Shown: positions 35,846-47,337 of the stretch, one piece after another
How the letters are laid out: every line of letters starts with the position of its first letter
How positions within the stretch are numbered: position 1 is the stretch's first letter
Assembly (NCBI RefSeq): GCF_030272615.1
Contig: NC_081405.1
Coordinates: 649,429,420-649,493,419, forward strand
DNA length: 64,000 bases
Source: Cryptomeria japonica
Taxonomy: Eukaryota; Streptophyta; Pinopsida; Cupressales; Cupressaceae
Reading direction: 5' to 3'
Made by a program: the position numbers and the translations under genes
Notes under the pieces: generated by a model
Told to the model about the DNA's origin: nothing
The model's database searches: none
What the model saw: only the letters and a program-made list of their open reading frames with translations

Positions 35846-35984
35846 ATTATATATTAATATATAATATATTAATTTATTAATATATAATATATTAATTTAT
35901 TAATATATAATAAACATGTTATATATATTAATACTATAATATACAAATCTATATATTAAAATATATTATTAATATTTTTCTTAG
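35846..35984. repeat. AT-only simple repeat
   Basis: Almost only A and T, made of repeated ATTAATATATAATATATTA phrases. It separates LINE-4's target site from the CATATG minisatellite. Confidence 0.85.
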
Positions 35985-37285
35985 GGGTCATATGGTGTTC
36001 TGCTGGGTCATATGGTGTCGTAAAGGGTCATATGGTGTCACTAGGTGTCATATGGGGTCGTAAGGGGTAGCACATGTGTTTGAACAATATATGACCCCTT
36101 AAGACACTATATGGACATCATATGGTCCTAAAGGGTCATATGGTGTTCTGAGGGCCCATATGGTGTCCTAAGGGGTCATATGGTCTCGTTAGGGGTCATA
36201 TGATGTCCTAAGGGCCCACAAATGTGTTAGAAAAACATATGACCCCTTAGAACACCATATGACCGAGGTCATGCCATGTAATAGGATGTTAAAAATGGTC
36301 ATATGGTGTCCTAAGGGCCCACACATGTGTTAGAACAACATATAACCCCTTAGGACACCATATGATTGGGGTCATGTCATGCAATAGGATGTTAAAAGGG
36401 GTCATATGGTGTCCAAAGTGGTCACATGGTATCGATAGGGATCATATGGTGTCCTAAGGGCCCACACATGTGTTATAACACCATATGACCCCTTAGGACA
36501 CCATATGACCCATTAGAACATCATATTGTCCTACGGGGTCATATGGTGTCATAAGGGGTCATGTCATGTACTAGGATCTTAAAATGGGTCATATGGTGTC
36601 CTAAGGGGTCATACGATGTCGTTAGGGGTCATATGGCGTACTAAGGGCCCAGACATGTGTTAGGACACCATATGACCCCTTAAGACACCATATGACCCAT
36701 TAGGACATCATATTGTCCTAAGGGGTCATATGGTGTCATAAGTGGTCATTTCGTGTACAAGGATATTAAAAGGGGTCATATGGTGTTCTAAGGGGTCACT
36801 AAGACATCACATTGTCCTAAGGGGTCATCTCATGTACTATGATGTTAAAAGTGATCATATGGTGTCTTAAGGGGCCATACGGTATCATTAGGGGTCATAT
36901 GGGGTCGTTAGGAGTCATATGGAGTCCTAAGGGCCCACAAATGTGTTAGAACACCATATGACCCCTTAGGGGTCATATGGTGTCGTTAATAGTTATATGT
37001 TGTCCTAAGGGCCCACACATGTTTTAGAACACCATATGACTCATTAAGACATTATATTATCCTAAGGGGTCATATCTTATCATAAGGGGTTATGTCATGT
37101 ACTAAGATGTTAAAAGGGTTCATATGGTGTCCTAAGGGGTCATACATTGTCGTTGGGGGTCATATGGGGTCCTAAGAGTCCACACATATGTTATAACACC
37201 ATATTTGACCCCTTAGGACACCATATTATCTCTTAGAACATCATATTGTCCTAAGGGGTCAAATGGTGTCATAAGGGGTCATGTT
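35985..37285. repeat. CATATG minisatellite, about 1.3 kb, both orientations interleaved
   Basis: The core unit is GGGGTCATATGGTGTCCTAA (about 20 bp). Its reverse complement TTAGGACACCATATGACCCC also occurs repeatedly within the same array. A variant spacer AGGGCCCACACATGTGTTAG occurs at 36211, 36314, 36457, 36644, 36930 and 37008, marking a larger irregular unit of about 80-290 bp. Another spacer, TCATGTACTAGGATGTTAAA, also recurs. No ORF is meaningful here. Confidence 0.95.
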
Positions 37286-37330
37286 GAAACTTGCATTTCA
37301 AGAATTGGGAAGCAAGAGTTTTTTTTAGTA

Positions 37331-40300
37331 AGTTTCTAATGGGATACAAACAAGAGTGGATTCAGTACATTTTGAGTCATGTTCATGATGAATTCATGTG
37401 GTTGGAATAACCACATAAGATCACTAAAGGTGTGATTCGGGAAGTAATAGGGTTGTGTGCATCCGGTCCATTGCCATCTTTGAAAATAGTAAAGAATGAC
37501 ATTGTAACCAACACAACTGGATCAAAGTTTGATAAACAAGGAATGACTATTGTTGACATCTTGGAGGATGACATCTAGTTTACTTCTGTTCAACCCAACA
37601 ATAAGAATAATAACTCTAGTTGAAGTCTCAACCCAAAGTTTGGACATTCACTTGGTAAAGTCACTATTTCTATAGCTAGTGTTCATTTGATTGCCAACCT
37701 AGGGACGTAATACTTGAAATGGGTCTGCACTATATATGCATTAAGTTCCTGCAACAACCACTTTGCATTACTAGAACAACTAACATTATGCGGAAAAGAT
37801 ACGCAAGAATTGAAACTATTGAAAGGCTATAGGAAAACTTTTGCATTAACATAAATTCATTCAAGCAATTCTGGCTAAGTTCAATGCTCATAAACAAAAA
37901 AACTCTGTTTTGGTTTGGCTGCAGGAACAATCAGTGGATCCGTTTCCAATGGCTATAGTAACAGTCAATGCAAGAATGTCTACTACAGCTAAAGAAGAAA
38001 ACTAATCTTAACAAATGCACAGGAACACTCACCAAGTGGGCCCCCTTGGATGAGTGATTCCAAGCTTCCCAAAAACAACTCTAAGTGCTCAGAATAACAT
38101 ATTTTTATTTATTGTTCTTTGAAAGTCGTTACATGATTCAACATAAAAAGAAACTCAAAAACACTTGTAACTTCATTTTCAAAATCCTCTGCTCTGCCTT
38201 CTCTTCTTTCTATCTAACCTCTGAAAAGAGATGAAGAGATTATTTTAAAAGAAAAAATCTACTTTAAACAACACAGATCACACTGAAGAGAAGAGGCAGA
38301 TAACTAATCGAGAAAGGAGATAGCTGGAGTTAAGCTACAGAAAATACAGATCTAAACTGAACCACAGTCATAACATACTATGGCGGTATTTACAACACCA
38401 ATGTCCACTTGAGTTAGACATCAGTAGTATCGCGTGATTTCTTCTCCTATGTCGTTCCTTACGCTCTTCAACATCTCTGTTGTTCAATATTTTAGTCATC
38501 TCCTTGAATATCTCTTCTTGCAACTGGCGTGATAAGTGAGCTTCCACTGCAACATCATTTATTCCCTGCACTTCAAAAGAAATAACATACAAGGACATAC
38601 ATACATATTTTAATTAATCAGGACATCTATTAATTTCACACATGATATTGCCCTAAACAATCCACATGGCAACATGAATGAATAAGCTAACATCTGAAAT
38701 ACATATAGTAAACTTCTGATACATCATTACTATTATGTAAATCAAAATATGACAAAAGCTTAAGAGTTCTAAGGATAAAAATATGCCAATGTCTCAACTC
38801 ATCAGCTTCCATAGTGATAGGATATAAGATTTATTATTCTAGCCAAATGAACTCTATATTTAGTACTATAGTATACGCTACATATGAGATGTTAAGGGAG
38901 AATAAGGAACATGATCCTTGTGAGTTGCTCCAGAGTGAGCTCATCAAGAATCTGAAGAAGATCAAAGAAAGCAAGAAGCACCTCTTCAAATACGGTACTC
39001 TGCTTTTGTGCATATTCTTCTATTTCATGAATGAGATTTTGAGAGTTGGTCCAGTATAGTGGGCATTTGATAGACTAGTGGGAAGGTAGATCCACGAGTA
39101 TCTTTATAGCTCCAGTGACTCGAAATCCCGAAACAAGAATCTATGGGGATATTTCATGAACTTTCAGGAGGAAATGCATGAGAGGGAGAGAATCCTGAAA
39201 TCTATTGTGGAGAAATATGTTGACACCATCTGTTTCATGGTTGACACTGATCAATGCTTGATGGAAGCGGTGGACCCTCAAATTTCATGAATTCTACCAA
39301 TGGGATATGAGGTTTATGAACAAATTTTGGAACTATATGCACAACATTTGCTGAGCCAACCGGTTGACTCTAATGAAGAAAGGTTCAGAACCTATAAGGA
39401 GAAGAGCCTAAAACTTCATCAATAGTTTAAAAGACCAATAATTCAGAAGTAGGTCAGGAAAGAGGTTGAAGCTTTTGTAGAAAGCATGGGGATATCAAAA
39501 TAGGCAATCTAGAAAGATATAGAGGAAAACATTACCTCTGAAGGGGAATAAGTAAAAGTGAAGAAGGAACCAGTAGTAGTCCCTAATCCTAAACCCAAAA
39601 CAAAAAGTATTTCTCCTATTTCTCATCCTCCCAAGCCCAAATCATCAGTTAAGCCATCTGGTGGAGTGTAGAAGAATAATTCAGTCAGATTTGTGGTGGT
39701 TGATGAAGAAGAAACTAAATTAGATGAGGCAGTAAGAGAAGTGAAGGAAAAATCTCCTAAGGTTTCTAAGGAGAAACAATCTAGTAGAGCAAGACCAAGC
39801 AAGAAGCCCAAATCTAAGCTTGATGAGGCATTGAATAATGGAAAACTTAAACGTAATTACACTATTGTGCCTCCCATTACATTAAAATAGATTGATAATA
39901 CATTTGTTAAGGAAGGTAATTTGAAACCACTATCTGAGTGGTATGAAAATTTTGATGAAAGTGGGAAGAGGACATTAGAAGAAGTTGTAGTTGAATATAT
40001 GAATGTATCTAGTAAATCCTTGATAGAGTTATCATCTATAATTCCAAAAAGTTTTATATAACATTTTAGACACTTGGAGACTGACAACAAATAAAGAAGA
40101 TGAAAAATTGAAGGAATACATATTAGTCAATTTATGTTTAGTTATTTCTAAGGAGATAGTTAGATTGCTCCAGTTAGCGAAGGATAAGTTTCAAAGTAAG
40201 CACAAAGTAAATAAGATCATGTTTGGTAAAATTGATGAAGTTGCTAAGGAAACAAAAAAAATTTGGAGAGAAGTTTTGGAAGAAAATAGATATGAAGTCA

Positions 40301-41193
40301 ATCTGGCAAAGGAACAAGATGTCACTCATCCGAAAATTGAGCAGCCCAAGGTGGATATAACCTCAATTCTAGAAGTCCATTTAGTTGAGCAGACAACGGG
40401 TGATACTTCTGTTCCAGAAGTTCAATCAACAAAACATGTAGAAGTCAATGCTCTGGGAGAAAGTAGAATGGAGAGTGATGCAGGTGTGAGTGAAGCTGAT
40501 ATAATAGATAAAGTTGAGATCCCTTTGGCACCTAAAAAGGAAGTGGTTGTAGAAGAGAATATGGAGAAGAAAAAGGTCAAGGTTGAAGTTGGAACTAAAA
40601 CAAGAGACACTATAGAGACTATGAAAGGTAAGCAAGTCATTGATGACCTAGGGTTTATACAAGGACCAATCAATCTTTCTTCTTTATCTACCATACAAAA
40701 ACTTCAATTGGCATCTTTTTCTCAAGCCAAAGCCAGCGAAGATCTGAAATCTCACATTGAAGATAGCTTGTTAATAAACATGTCAGTCAATACTTTGGAG
40801 AATTTAATGCCCTCATTCCAAAAGGATACATCTTATACTTCATCCAGGAAATTGAAAAGTCTAATTGATTCTAAAAGGTCATAAATGAATTTGATGCTAA
40901 AAGGCTTTGAACCTTGAAGAAAATGATCTCAAATGACAAACCCACATTAAGTAATCATGTGAAAATCATGCAGGATGGAATAGCAGAAGGTGGAAACTTG
41001 TATAAATCTTGCTTATCCTTGAACAAGTTCACTATGAATATTGAGAAGAAATCTCATGAGTACAAGGATCAATTGGAAATATGAGATATCAATAAGAAAA
41101 TTGCAAAGTGCTTGGTGTATTTGTCCAATATATATTTTGGTTCTAAAAATATGGATCCTTCCTCATCTAATGTAGATAGCTTTGTTGAAATTT
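37331..41193 (+). pseudogene. Unknown repeat-borne pseudo-polyprotein, interrupted at about 37730-38810
   Basis: The first part (37331-37720) reads with scattered stops: FLMGYKQEWIQYILSHVHDE, ITKGVIREVIGLCASGPLPS. After about 1.1 kb of unrelated DNA the frame resumes at 38814 with GYKIYYSSQMNSIFSTIVYA and YFMNEILRVGPV, and continues through DTICFMVDTDQCLMEAVDP. Then comes a long, highly charged Lys/Glu region (39540-40880, open for 258 codons at 40108-40884), probably coiled coil, and a last part ending KIAKCLVYLSNIYFGSKN and a stop near 41193. Stops mostly replace Gln or Trp, and there are at least two frame changes. I recall similar repetitive proteins in conifers but cannot name a domain. 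No reverse transcriptase or integrase is attached. Its last 105 bases lie inside the left inverted-repeat arm. Confidence 0.55.
38368..38565 (-). pseudogene. Possible terminal exon of an unidentified gene, inside the interruption
   Basis: A splice-acceptor-like TTTGAAGTGCAG precedes a 65-codon frame that begins INDVAVEAHLSRQLQEEI and continues KEMTKILNNRDVEERKERHR to a stop at 38368. It is hydrophilic and helical in character, unlike the AT-rich surroundings. I do not recognise the protein. It is antisense to the pseudo-polyprotein and lies in the 37.73-38.81 kb segment that interrupts it, so it may be a captured gene fragment. Confidence 0.35.
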
Positions 41194-41933
41194 GAGCAAT
41201 AGTTGTAATATTTTTTTTAGAAAAAGGGACATGAAAAATTGGGTGGATTTAAAAGGTGGGAGTTCTAGTGCTAATTTGTATGTCATCTTTCTTTGAGCAC
41301 TTGATAAGGACCTAAAAATAAGGATCCAAGGTATAATCTTGCTTACCACATTATAAAAGATATTTTAAGGTTACAGACATGAAAAAAGCCTAATCACCAA
41401 TGTGGAAAGTATGGTGTGCCTAATGTTTTATGTCTTTATGAGTTAGTGTCAAATTGGTCTTAAGGAGTGGAGAGAGGTCCTCATGTTATGCTAGAGTATT
41501 GTCAACTATTGCAACCTTGGGAGAATTTGACACATAAGTACACAAGGAGGGTGACAGAGTACCATAGAGGGTCTCATAGGAGGGCATTTGAAAGAAAGTC
41601 TATGAGTGGTGGTATGATATCACCACTCAATTAAAGGTAACCACTAGGCCTATTATTCTCCCTCCTTAAAAAATGATGCAAGTTTCAAAAAATTTATTAG
41701 TCACCACAATTTGACAATTAGTTTGAGAATGATTAAGGTAAAATAATATGTAAGGTAGTTCCTTGAAATTTAAGAAACTCTATTGATAAAAGTTGGATCA
41801 TTATCATTCACAGTAGTGTGACACATCCATGAAGTTTGAAGATATAATTAAGAAGTGTTGAGTGACCACAACCATAATGTAAGGGTAAGGAAATGCATAG
41901 AAATCAACTATTTGGTCAAGAAATTAATCACAT
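41089..41933 (+). repeat. Left arm of a long inverted repeat
   Basis: 845 bp that match 47338-48298 in reverse complement, beginning TCAATAAGA and ending AATTAATCACAT. Long shared stretches are easy to see, for example GTGGAGAGAGGTCC. The first 105 bases overlap the 3' end of the unknown pseudo-polyprotein. No gene of its own is seen. Confidence 0.93.
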
Positions 41934-42376
41934 CCAAAATGACATCTAAATTTTGATAGTGGAAGCCCCATAATGACGTCTAAAGAATCATCAATTGAAA
42001 CCATATCTAAAATATGAAGTGGTTTCAAAGAAGTAGCTTAAATAATTCTAGAGCTTTAAGGGTGAGGAAATGTATAGAAAGTTGGCTTCACGTACTTAAT
42101 TTTCATACAAAAATCTAAATGACTTGTAGTAGGCAGGACTTGTCTTGTCCAATAAAACCTCGATACAAAAAATGGATCCTATTCCAACTACCTAATGATA
42201 CCTTGAAATATTGGATTAGCAACACATTCACTCCTAATCTCATCCACATAATTGGGTAACAAGAAGAAATAGAATAATATTGATCCATCCTCTTTATATT
42301 TATGTGAAAGGACATCTGTAACTTTTAAAGCTTAATTATAGATAATCTCATAACCACATCCTTGCATTTTTGTCAC
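41934..42376. other. Spacer between left inverted-repeat arm and gypsy LTR
   Basis: No gene or repeat recognised. It is not present next to the right arm. Confidence 0.5.
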
Positions 42377-42963
42377 CATTTTTTTTCTTAGTTCCCGGAG
42401 CAGTTTCGAGCTTAACGGCTAGTTGAAGATTTCTTCTCGTGTGGAGTGATTTCTTGGTTTTCAAATCTGTTTGGTACCATGTTCGATGTCCCTTGGCCCT
42501 TGACCAACCTTCCTTGGTGGTCTGCACTTCATTTTCATTCTTGGTGGTGAAGACCTTCACGTTTTGGGGCTGACCTATTTTACACATTTCATTTTCCTGT
42601 TTTGGAGAATGTAATCTTTTGTGGCCGACCTTGATGTGTTTTGGATGATATATATATCGATGTAATTAATTTTTAGGAAAGGGGAAGAAAATATAGAGGT
42701 AGATAAGAACAAATGTGGTAATTTAGTTTCATGATTTGTAATTTGGAGATCCAGATGATTATAATCTAGAATGTATGATGTAACTGGTCCTACAAGAATG
42801 TTTTAATTTTTGGATGTTACCGGTTGATTTATGATGGATATATGATGTTGTGGATGTCTCTGATTGTATTTTCTATGTTTCATGTTAATGAATTTATTGT
42901 GTTACTCTTGCTGCATGATCTGAACTGTTCTCTTTGAGGGCTCTCCAGACCATGGCTGCATCA
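42377..42963 (+). repeat. Gypsy 5' LTR
   Basis: Matches 45389-45949 along its length, including TTTGGTACCATGTTCGATG and TTTGTAATTTGGAGATCC, with several small indels. The right end (CATCA) is set by the primer site; the left end is by eye. Confidence 0.82.
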
Positions 42964-42965
42964 GA

Positions 42966-42983
42966 TGGTATCAGATCTGGTTC
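42966..42983 (+). other. Primer-binding site
   Basis: TGGTATCAGATCTGGTTC starts two bases after the 5' LTR end, the initiator tRNA-Met type. Confidence 0.8.
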
Positions 42984-43145
42984 TGAACCTTGAAGCATTC
43001 CTTTGGGTGAATAGGTTGCAAATTTGAGGTAGGCTACAAGTATGTTTAATAGATCGTCAATGAAGAGGCAATTGAAACCTTGTGGTCAGATTTATGAGTT
43101 GAGATAGTTGCACCAAAGCAAAGGAAGGAGATTCTGCCGAGGAGG

Positions 43146-44640
43146 ATGAACCCTAAGAGGGTAGAGAAAATGAAGGAGGATTTCAAGAATGAGATGAGGA
43201 ATGAGATCCAAAACATGTTGGTTGGTTTGCGGAGGAATCTAGAATCAGAGGATGAATATGAAGAGGTAGGAGAAGGGATTGAGGATGAAGAGGTTGAAGA
43301 ACTAGCAAATGAGGGAGAAGAAAGATTTCTTAGAGCGATGGTGCAAGTGAGTAATTCATAATGTTGAGGTTTCTAAATTTTTGAGTTCATTGAATCCAGA
43401 AGACCTGATAGACTTGATTAGGGAGTTGGAGGACTACTTCAAGTTTGAAGAAGTTAAGGACCCATAAAGAGTCTAGTTAGCACAAAATAAGTTGAAAGGA
43501 CATGCTTCTTTATGGTGGAAAGAATTGCAGAGATAGAGTGGATAACGGTGAGATGAAAATCATTTGGTGGAGGCAAATAGTCGCGAGATTGAAGGCTAAA
43601 TTCATTCCAGGAGACTATGAGTTGGAGTCATTCAAAAGGTTGCAGAACTTGAAGCAGAAGGACATGAGAATGAAGGAGTATATTGAAGAATTCTACAAGA
43701 TGATGATCAGATCTGATCAGCGAGGGATGGATAGGGAAAAGGTGGCTAGATAAATAAATGGACTCTGAATTAACATCTAGGATGAGATGAGTATGCTGAA
43801 GATTTGTATAGTGGAGGAGGCTTACCAATATTATTTGATGTCTAAAGATAAAGTGAAAAGAAGACAACAAAATAACCATAGGGGAAGGGAGATACATGCA
43901 ACAAATAGAGGGCATATGAGTGGCAGTATGGAGAAGCAGACTGCTGAAGAACTAAAATCTAAATGTAGTAAAGAATCGAATCAGAAGACACAAAGGAAAG
44001 GAGGTAGCAGTAAGGATTTCTTGGGTACATGTTTCAAGTTTGGGAAAACCAAACATAAAGCTTATGAGTGTCCTTAAGGTAACAAGGGAAAGGCAAGGAA
44101 TTTGTTAGCATGTGAAGATCCAAAAATTGAATTTGTAGGTGAGAACTTGGTATAACTGGAGCAAGGAGAATCCCTCATGTTGATAAGAGTCTTGATGGAG
44201 TAGAGTAGTGAGGATACCAAACCTACTCAGAGAAAGAATCTTTCCTAGACTATTTGCAAATTAGGAGGTAAGTGTTGTAAGCTTATTGTGGATAGTTGAA
44301 GTACTGATAATCTGGTATCAAAAGAGATGGTGAAGAAACTTGGTTTGAAGAGGATAAAGAATCCTTGTCCTTACAAGCTGGGTTGGTTGAAACATGATCA
44401 TGTGGTAGAGATGAAAGAGTAGTACCGGGTAAACTTTAGTATTGGTCCTTTCAGAGATGATGTCTTGTGTGATATCTTGCCTATGAGTGCTTGTCAAGTT
44501 TTGCTTGGTAGAGATTGGTAGTTTGATAGAAGAGTTATCTATGATTGTAGGAAGAACTTGGCCACTATAGAGAGGGATGGGCAAAAATTTATATTGGCAT
44601 CTTTGAAATAGAAAGGGGTGAGGAAATTGAGTTTTGTGAA
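43146..44640 (+). pseudogene. Gypsy Gag and aspartic protease remnant
   Basis: ATG at 43146. An acidic N-terminal part is followed by the retrotransposon-gag domain in shifting frames: LKGHASLWWKE, then FIPGDYELESFKRLQNLKQK, MRMKEYIEEFYKMM and ILVEEAYQYY-like sequence up to about 43850. The zinc knuckle (about 44029-44074) reads CFKFGKTKHKAYEC: the second Cys is Phe. Protease follows as LIVDS-stop-STDNLVS (about 44281-44316), where the stop occupies the Gly of the active-site DSG, and LLGRDW. Non-coding sequence begins after about 44640. All catalytic steps are lost. Confidence 0.82.
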
Positions 44641-44870
44641 GAATTGCAGTGCTGAGAAACAAGTTGTAGAGGTTATATTGAATGTTGGCATGGATTTGAA
44701 TAAGAGAAAGAAATTTCTATGAAATGATTATACATGTTCTCCATGGTAACTAGGTTAGAAATATCTAGCTGATAACAAGGTGGTTCTAGATGACAACAAG
44801 GCTAGAATTATGGTGGCAGGTAAGATGGATTTCGGTGGAAAGAATAGATTAGATTTACAGAAGAAAGGGA

Positions 44871-44998
44871 ATAGTGGTAAGAGGCATAGTGTAAGTATAA
44901 AAAAAGAAAAGAGAGGAGAAGAGGATAAGAGATAATAGTGGTAAGAGGCATAGTGTAAGTATGAAACAAGAAAAGAGAGGAGAATAGGATAAGAGATT
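44871..44998 (+). repeat. 64-bp tandem duplication
   Basis: ATAGTGGTAAGAGGCATAGT starts at 44871 and 44935. The purine-rich strand gives long pyrimidine-side reading frames that are spurious. Confidence 0.88.
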
Positions 44999-44999
44999 G

Positions 45000-45388
45000 G
45001 AAGATCTAATTGAAGTTCCAAAAATGGCAGGCAGGAAGAAGTTTGTAGACAAAGAAGACATTTGGATTAGAAGTGAGCATGGGGTCTATACCCTGAATCT
45101 TTTTACATGTTCATGAGTTGCCTCTCATGGAACATCTTTTTGTACCTAGGGTTTTTGATGTAGGAGCATCCTTGGTCGACGAGCAATCTTGCATCAACCA
45201 AAAATATTTGCCTTCAGTTTTCTTCTTGTTCTATGTTGTAGTTTCTATGTTTCTTCTAGAATTTTCTAGTAGTTGTTCCTTTTTCATTGTGCATCAGATT
45301 TTTGGCTTCCATACTGGTTCTTGTTCCTTTTCCAGGATTTTCAGTTCATTTATATTCTTTTTCCAGCAATTTATCGCTTCTAAACTAT
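45000..45388. other. Gypsy internal non-coding remainder
   Basis: No pol sequence is recognisable between the purine-rich duplication and the 3' LTR; no clear polypurine tract is seen. Confidence 0.55.
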
Positions 45389-45949
45389 CCATTTCTTGGT
45401 TCCCATAGTAGTTTTGAACTTAACGACTAGTTGGAGATTTCTTCTTGTGTAGAGTGATTTATTGGCTTGTGGATCTGTTTGGTACCATGTTCGATGTTCC
45501 CTCCCTTGTCTGACCTTCCTTGGTGGTCTACACTTCATTTGAATTCTTGTTAGAGGAGATCTTCACATTTTGGGGCCGACCTATTTTACATGTTTCATTT
45601 TCCTATTTTTGGAGAATGTGATCTTTTGTGGTTGACTCAGATGTGTTCTGGATGATCTTTAGGAGAGGAGAAGTAGATATAGAGGTAGATAAGAATAAAT
45701 GCGATAATTTAGTTTCATGATTTGTAATTTGGAGATCCAGATGATTGTAATCTAGAATGTATGTTGTAACTGGTCTTGCAAGAATGTTTTGATTTTTGGA
45801 TATTGCCGATTAATTTATGATGAATATATGATGTTGTGGATGTATTTGATTGCATTTTCTACGTGTTGTGTTCATGCTTCCGTTGTGTTACTCTTTTTGC
45901 ATGATTCAAACTATTCTCTTTGAGGGCCCTCCTGATCATGGCTTCATCA
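45389..45949 (+). repeat. Gypsy 3' LTR
   Basis: Second LTR copy, ending CTTCATCA where the 5' copy ends CTGCATCA. The PMD-related sequence starts immediately after it. Confidence 0.82.
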
Positions 45950-47090
45950 CCTACCCTGAACAAGATTGGGGATGATCCAATCACTTTGTCTCCACCTATA
46001 GGTTGTCTACTTGATCCCTCTCCTTCTCTTCTTGCTGCCTCTCTAGGGCTAGCTGATCTTCTATACTCTGTGTCATCTCCCTTTGGGTGTCTCACTCAAC
46101 AACAATCCTGTCAAAATCTACGTGAGGCACATGTCCAACATGTCCCTGCACCTACGGAATATCCATGAGATATGCTCCTCCATCCCCACCCTCATCCTAT
46201 CCTAGCCTTGTACCAATCTGACATGTTGGCACCTGTAGCTATGAAGGCACATCTACTTGAGGTACTTGTTGTTCCTATCCCCTCCTCCCCCTCAACGGTA
46301 CCTGTCTCTTCCCTCCAGCTCCTTCTACATGCCTTCGTCCCTGCCCTCTCCCCCCTTCAAAAAGTTCCCTATCATTGGGGATATCCCCCTCACCTCCCAC
46401 CACCTCATCTATAAATGGTGCAATCTCATATGTATCTCAAACCCCTAGAATGATAAACCACACCAGCTTGTGTGCCTCCCACCAGCATGTGTATGCATTA
46501 TACAACCCAAATCCTCTATTTCTAGTAGCCACTCATCCCATGGGTTCATCTCTGCATTGGTCCAACTAAGCCTAACCTCAATTGGTCCCACTCCCTATCC
46601 CCATGTGGATATCTCTCGTGTGATGCATGAGTGGGTGTGCTTGTGTTAAAAATATCCTATACATGGCCGAACCGTCTCATCACCTAGTGAGGAAGGTATT
46701 GATCAATAACATGGTTGTTGTGCTTGAATAACCAACACTCGATCTGAATAAATGCTAACTGCCATTTGTCCCTCCATCTCTCACTATCTAAGAAGGGTCT
46801 CCTTGTGAAGAAAATAAGCTCATAAAAAATCCTCCTGCAAAATCATAGTGCTCTGACCTGAACATAGTGTAGTAAACGTTTGTACTAGTCAACATACAAA
46901 AATCATCATTGACAATCCTGAACTCCAATGGGTTGGGTAACTATAGTATGTTCCCAAGCCTAGACGTGTAACAGAGTAACCCATGTGTCGAGGTTCCTAT
47001 AATCCCGGTAGACACACATATGCATGTCATGATACAACTACCCGAGCATAGAGAGTAGCTAATGAGCTTCCTGGCTGTTCAGAGCTTTTG
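45950..47090 (-). pseudogene. Plant mobile domain (PMD) pseudogene 2
   Basis: On the minus strand at about 46810-46640 one frame reads FLDSERWRDKWQLAFIQIEC, then WLFKHNNHVIDQYLPH, a stop (expected Arg), and VMRRFGHV. This is the conserved C-terminal PMD pattern. Upstream (about 47090-46820) weaker fragments such as RHMGYSVTRLGLGTYYSYP suggest the middle of the domain. Downstream, 46600-45950 holds a Trp/Gly-rich then Glu/Arg-rich tail. Stops and frame changes are frequent. The N-terminal motif (FHLP..TLEDV) is not found. It lies next to the right inverted-repeat arm and may be the original cargo between the arms before the gypsy element inserted. Confidence 0.6.
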
Positions 47091-47337
47091 TATTAAAAAA
47101 CAAAAACCTGGAAAATTAACAACATGAAGATTAGCTAAAATAATCCATAGAGAATTTAAATTTCACAAGAATTGAAGTACACATTGTACACTAGAAAGGA
47201 AGGCATCAGAATGTTGGAACAAAAATGGACAGAAGCATAAAAATATGCTACAATAACATGATGTAAGAACTTTGCTTCAATAAAATTTTCTCAAATAAAC
47301 ATCTTCAATTTTAAAGACCATACAACTAGGGAGATTT
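47091..47337. other. Short spacer before right inverted-repeat arm
   Basis: Nothing recognised. Confidence 0.5.

Larger units (their letters stand above)
42377..45949 (+). mobile_element. Deleted Ty3/gypsy-type LTR element (gag-protease only)
   Basis: Two similar LTRs (about 42377-42963 and 45389-45949) flank 2.4 kb of internal sequence with a primer site, Gag and an aspartic protease. Reverse transcriptase, RNase H and integrase are missing, so a deletion followed the protease region. The Ty3/gypsy assignment rests on the gag and protease style, because the defining pol order is absent. A target-site duplication was not found. It is inserted between the inverted-repeat arms, beside PMD pseudogene 2. 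Confidence 0.8.

Noticed and set aside
35985-37285. CRISPR array
   Set aside because: Repeats are degenerate, spacers are not unique, both orientations are mixed, and the sequence context is plant nuclear DNA.
44755-45061. Leu/Ser/Phe-rich minus-strand frames that look like membrane proteins
   Set aside because: They are the reverse of a purine-rich tandem duplication in the gypsy internal region; hydrophobicity is a composition effect.
45920-46569. Pro/Ser-rich plus-strand frames
   Set aside because: They are antisense to the C-terminal tail of PMD pseudogene 2 and show no conserved motif.
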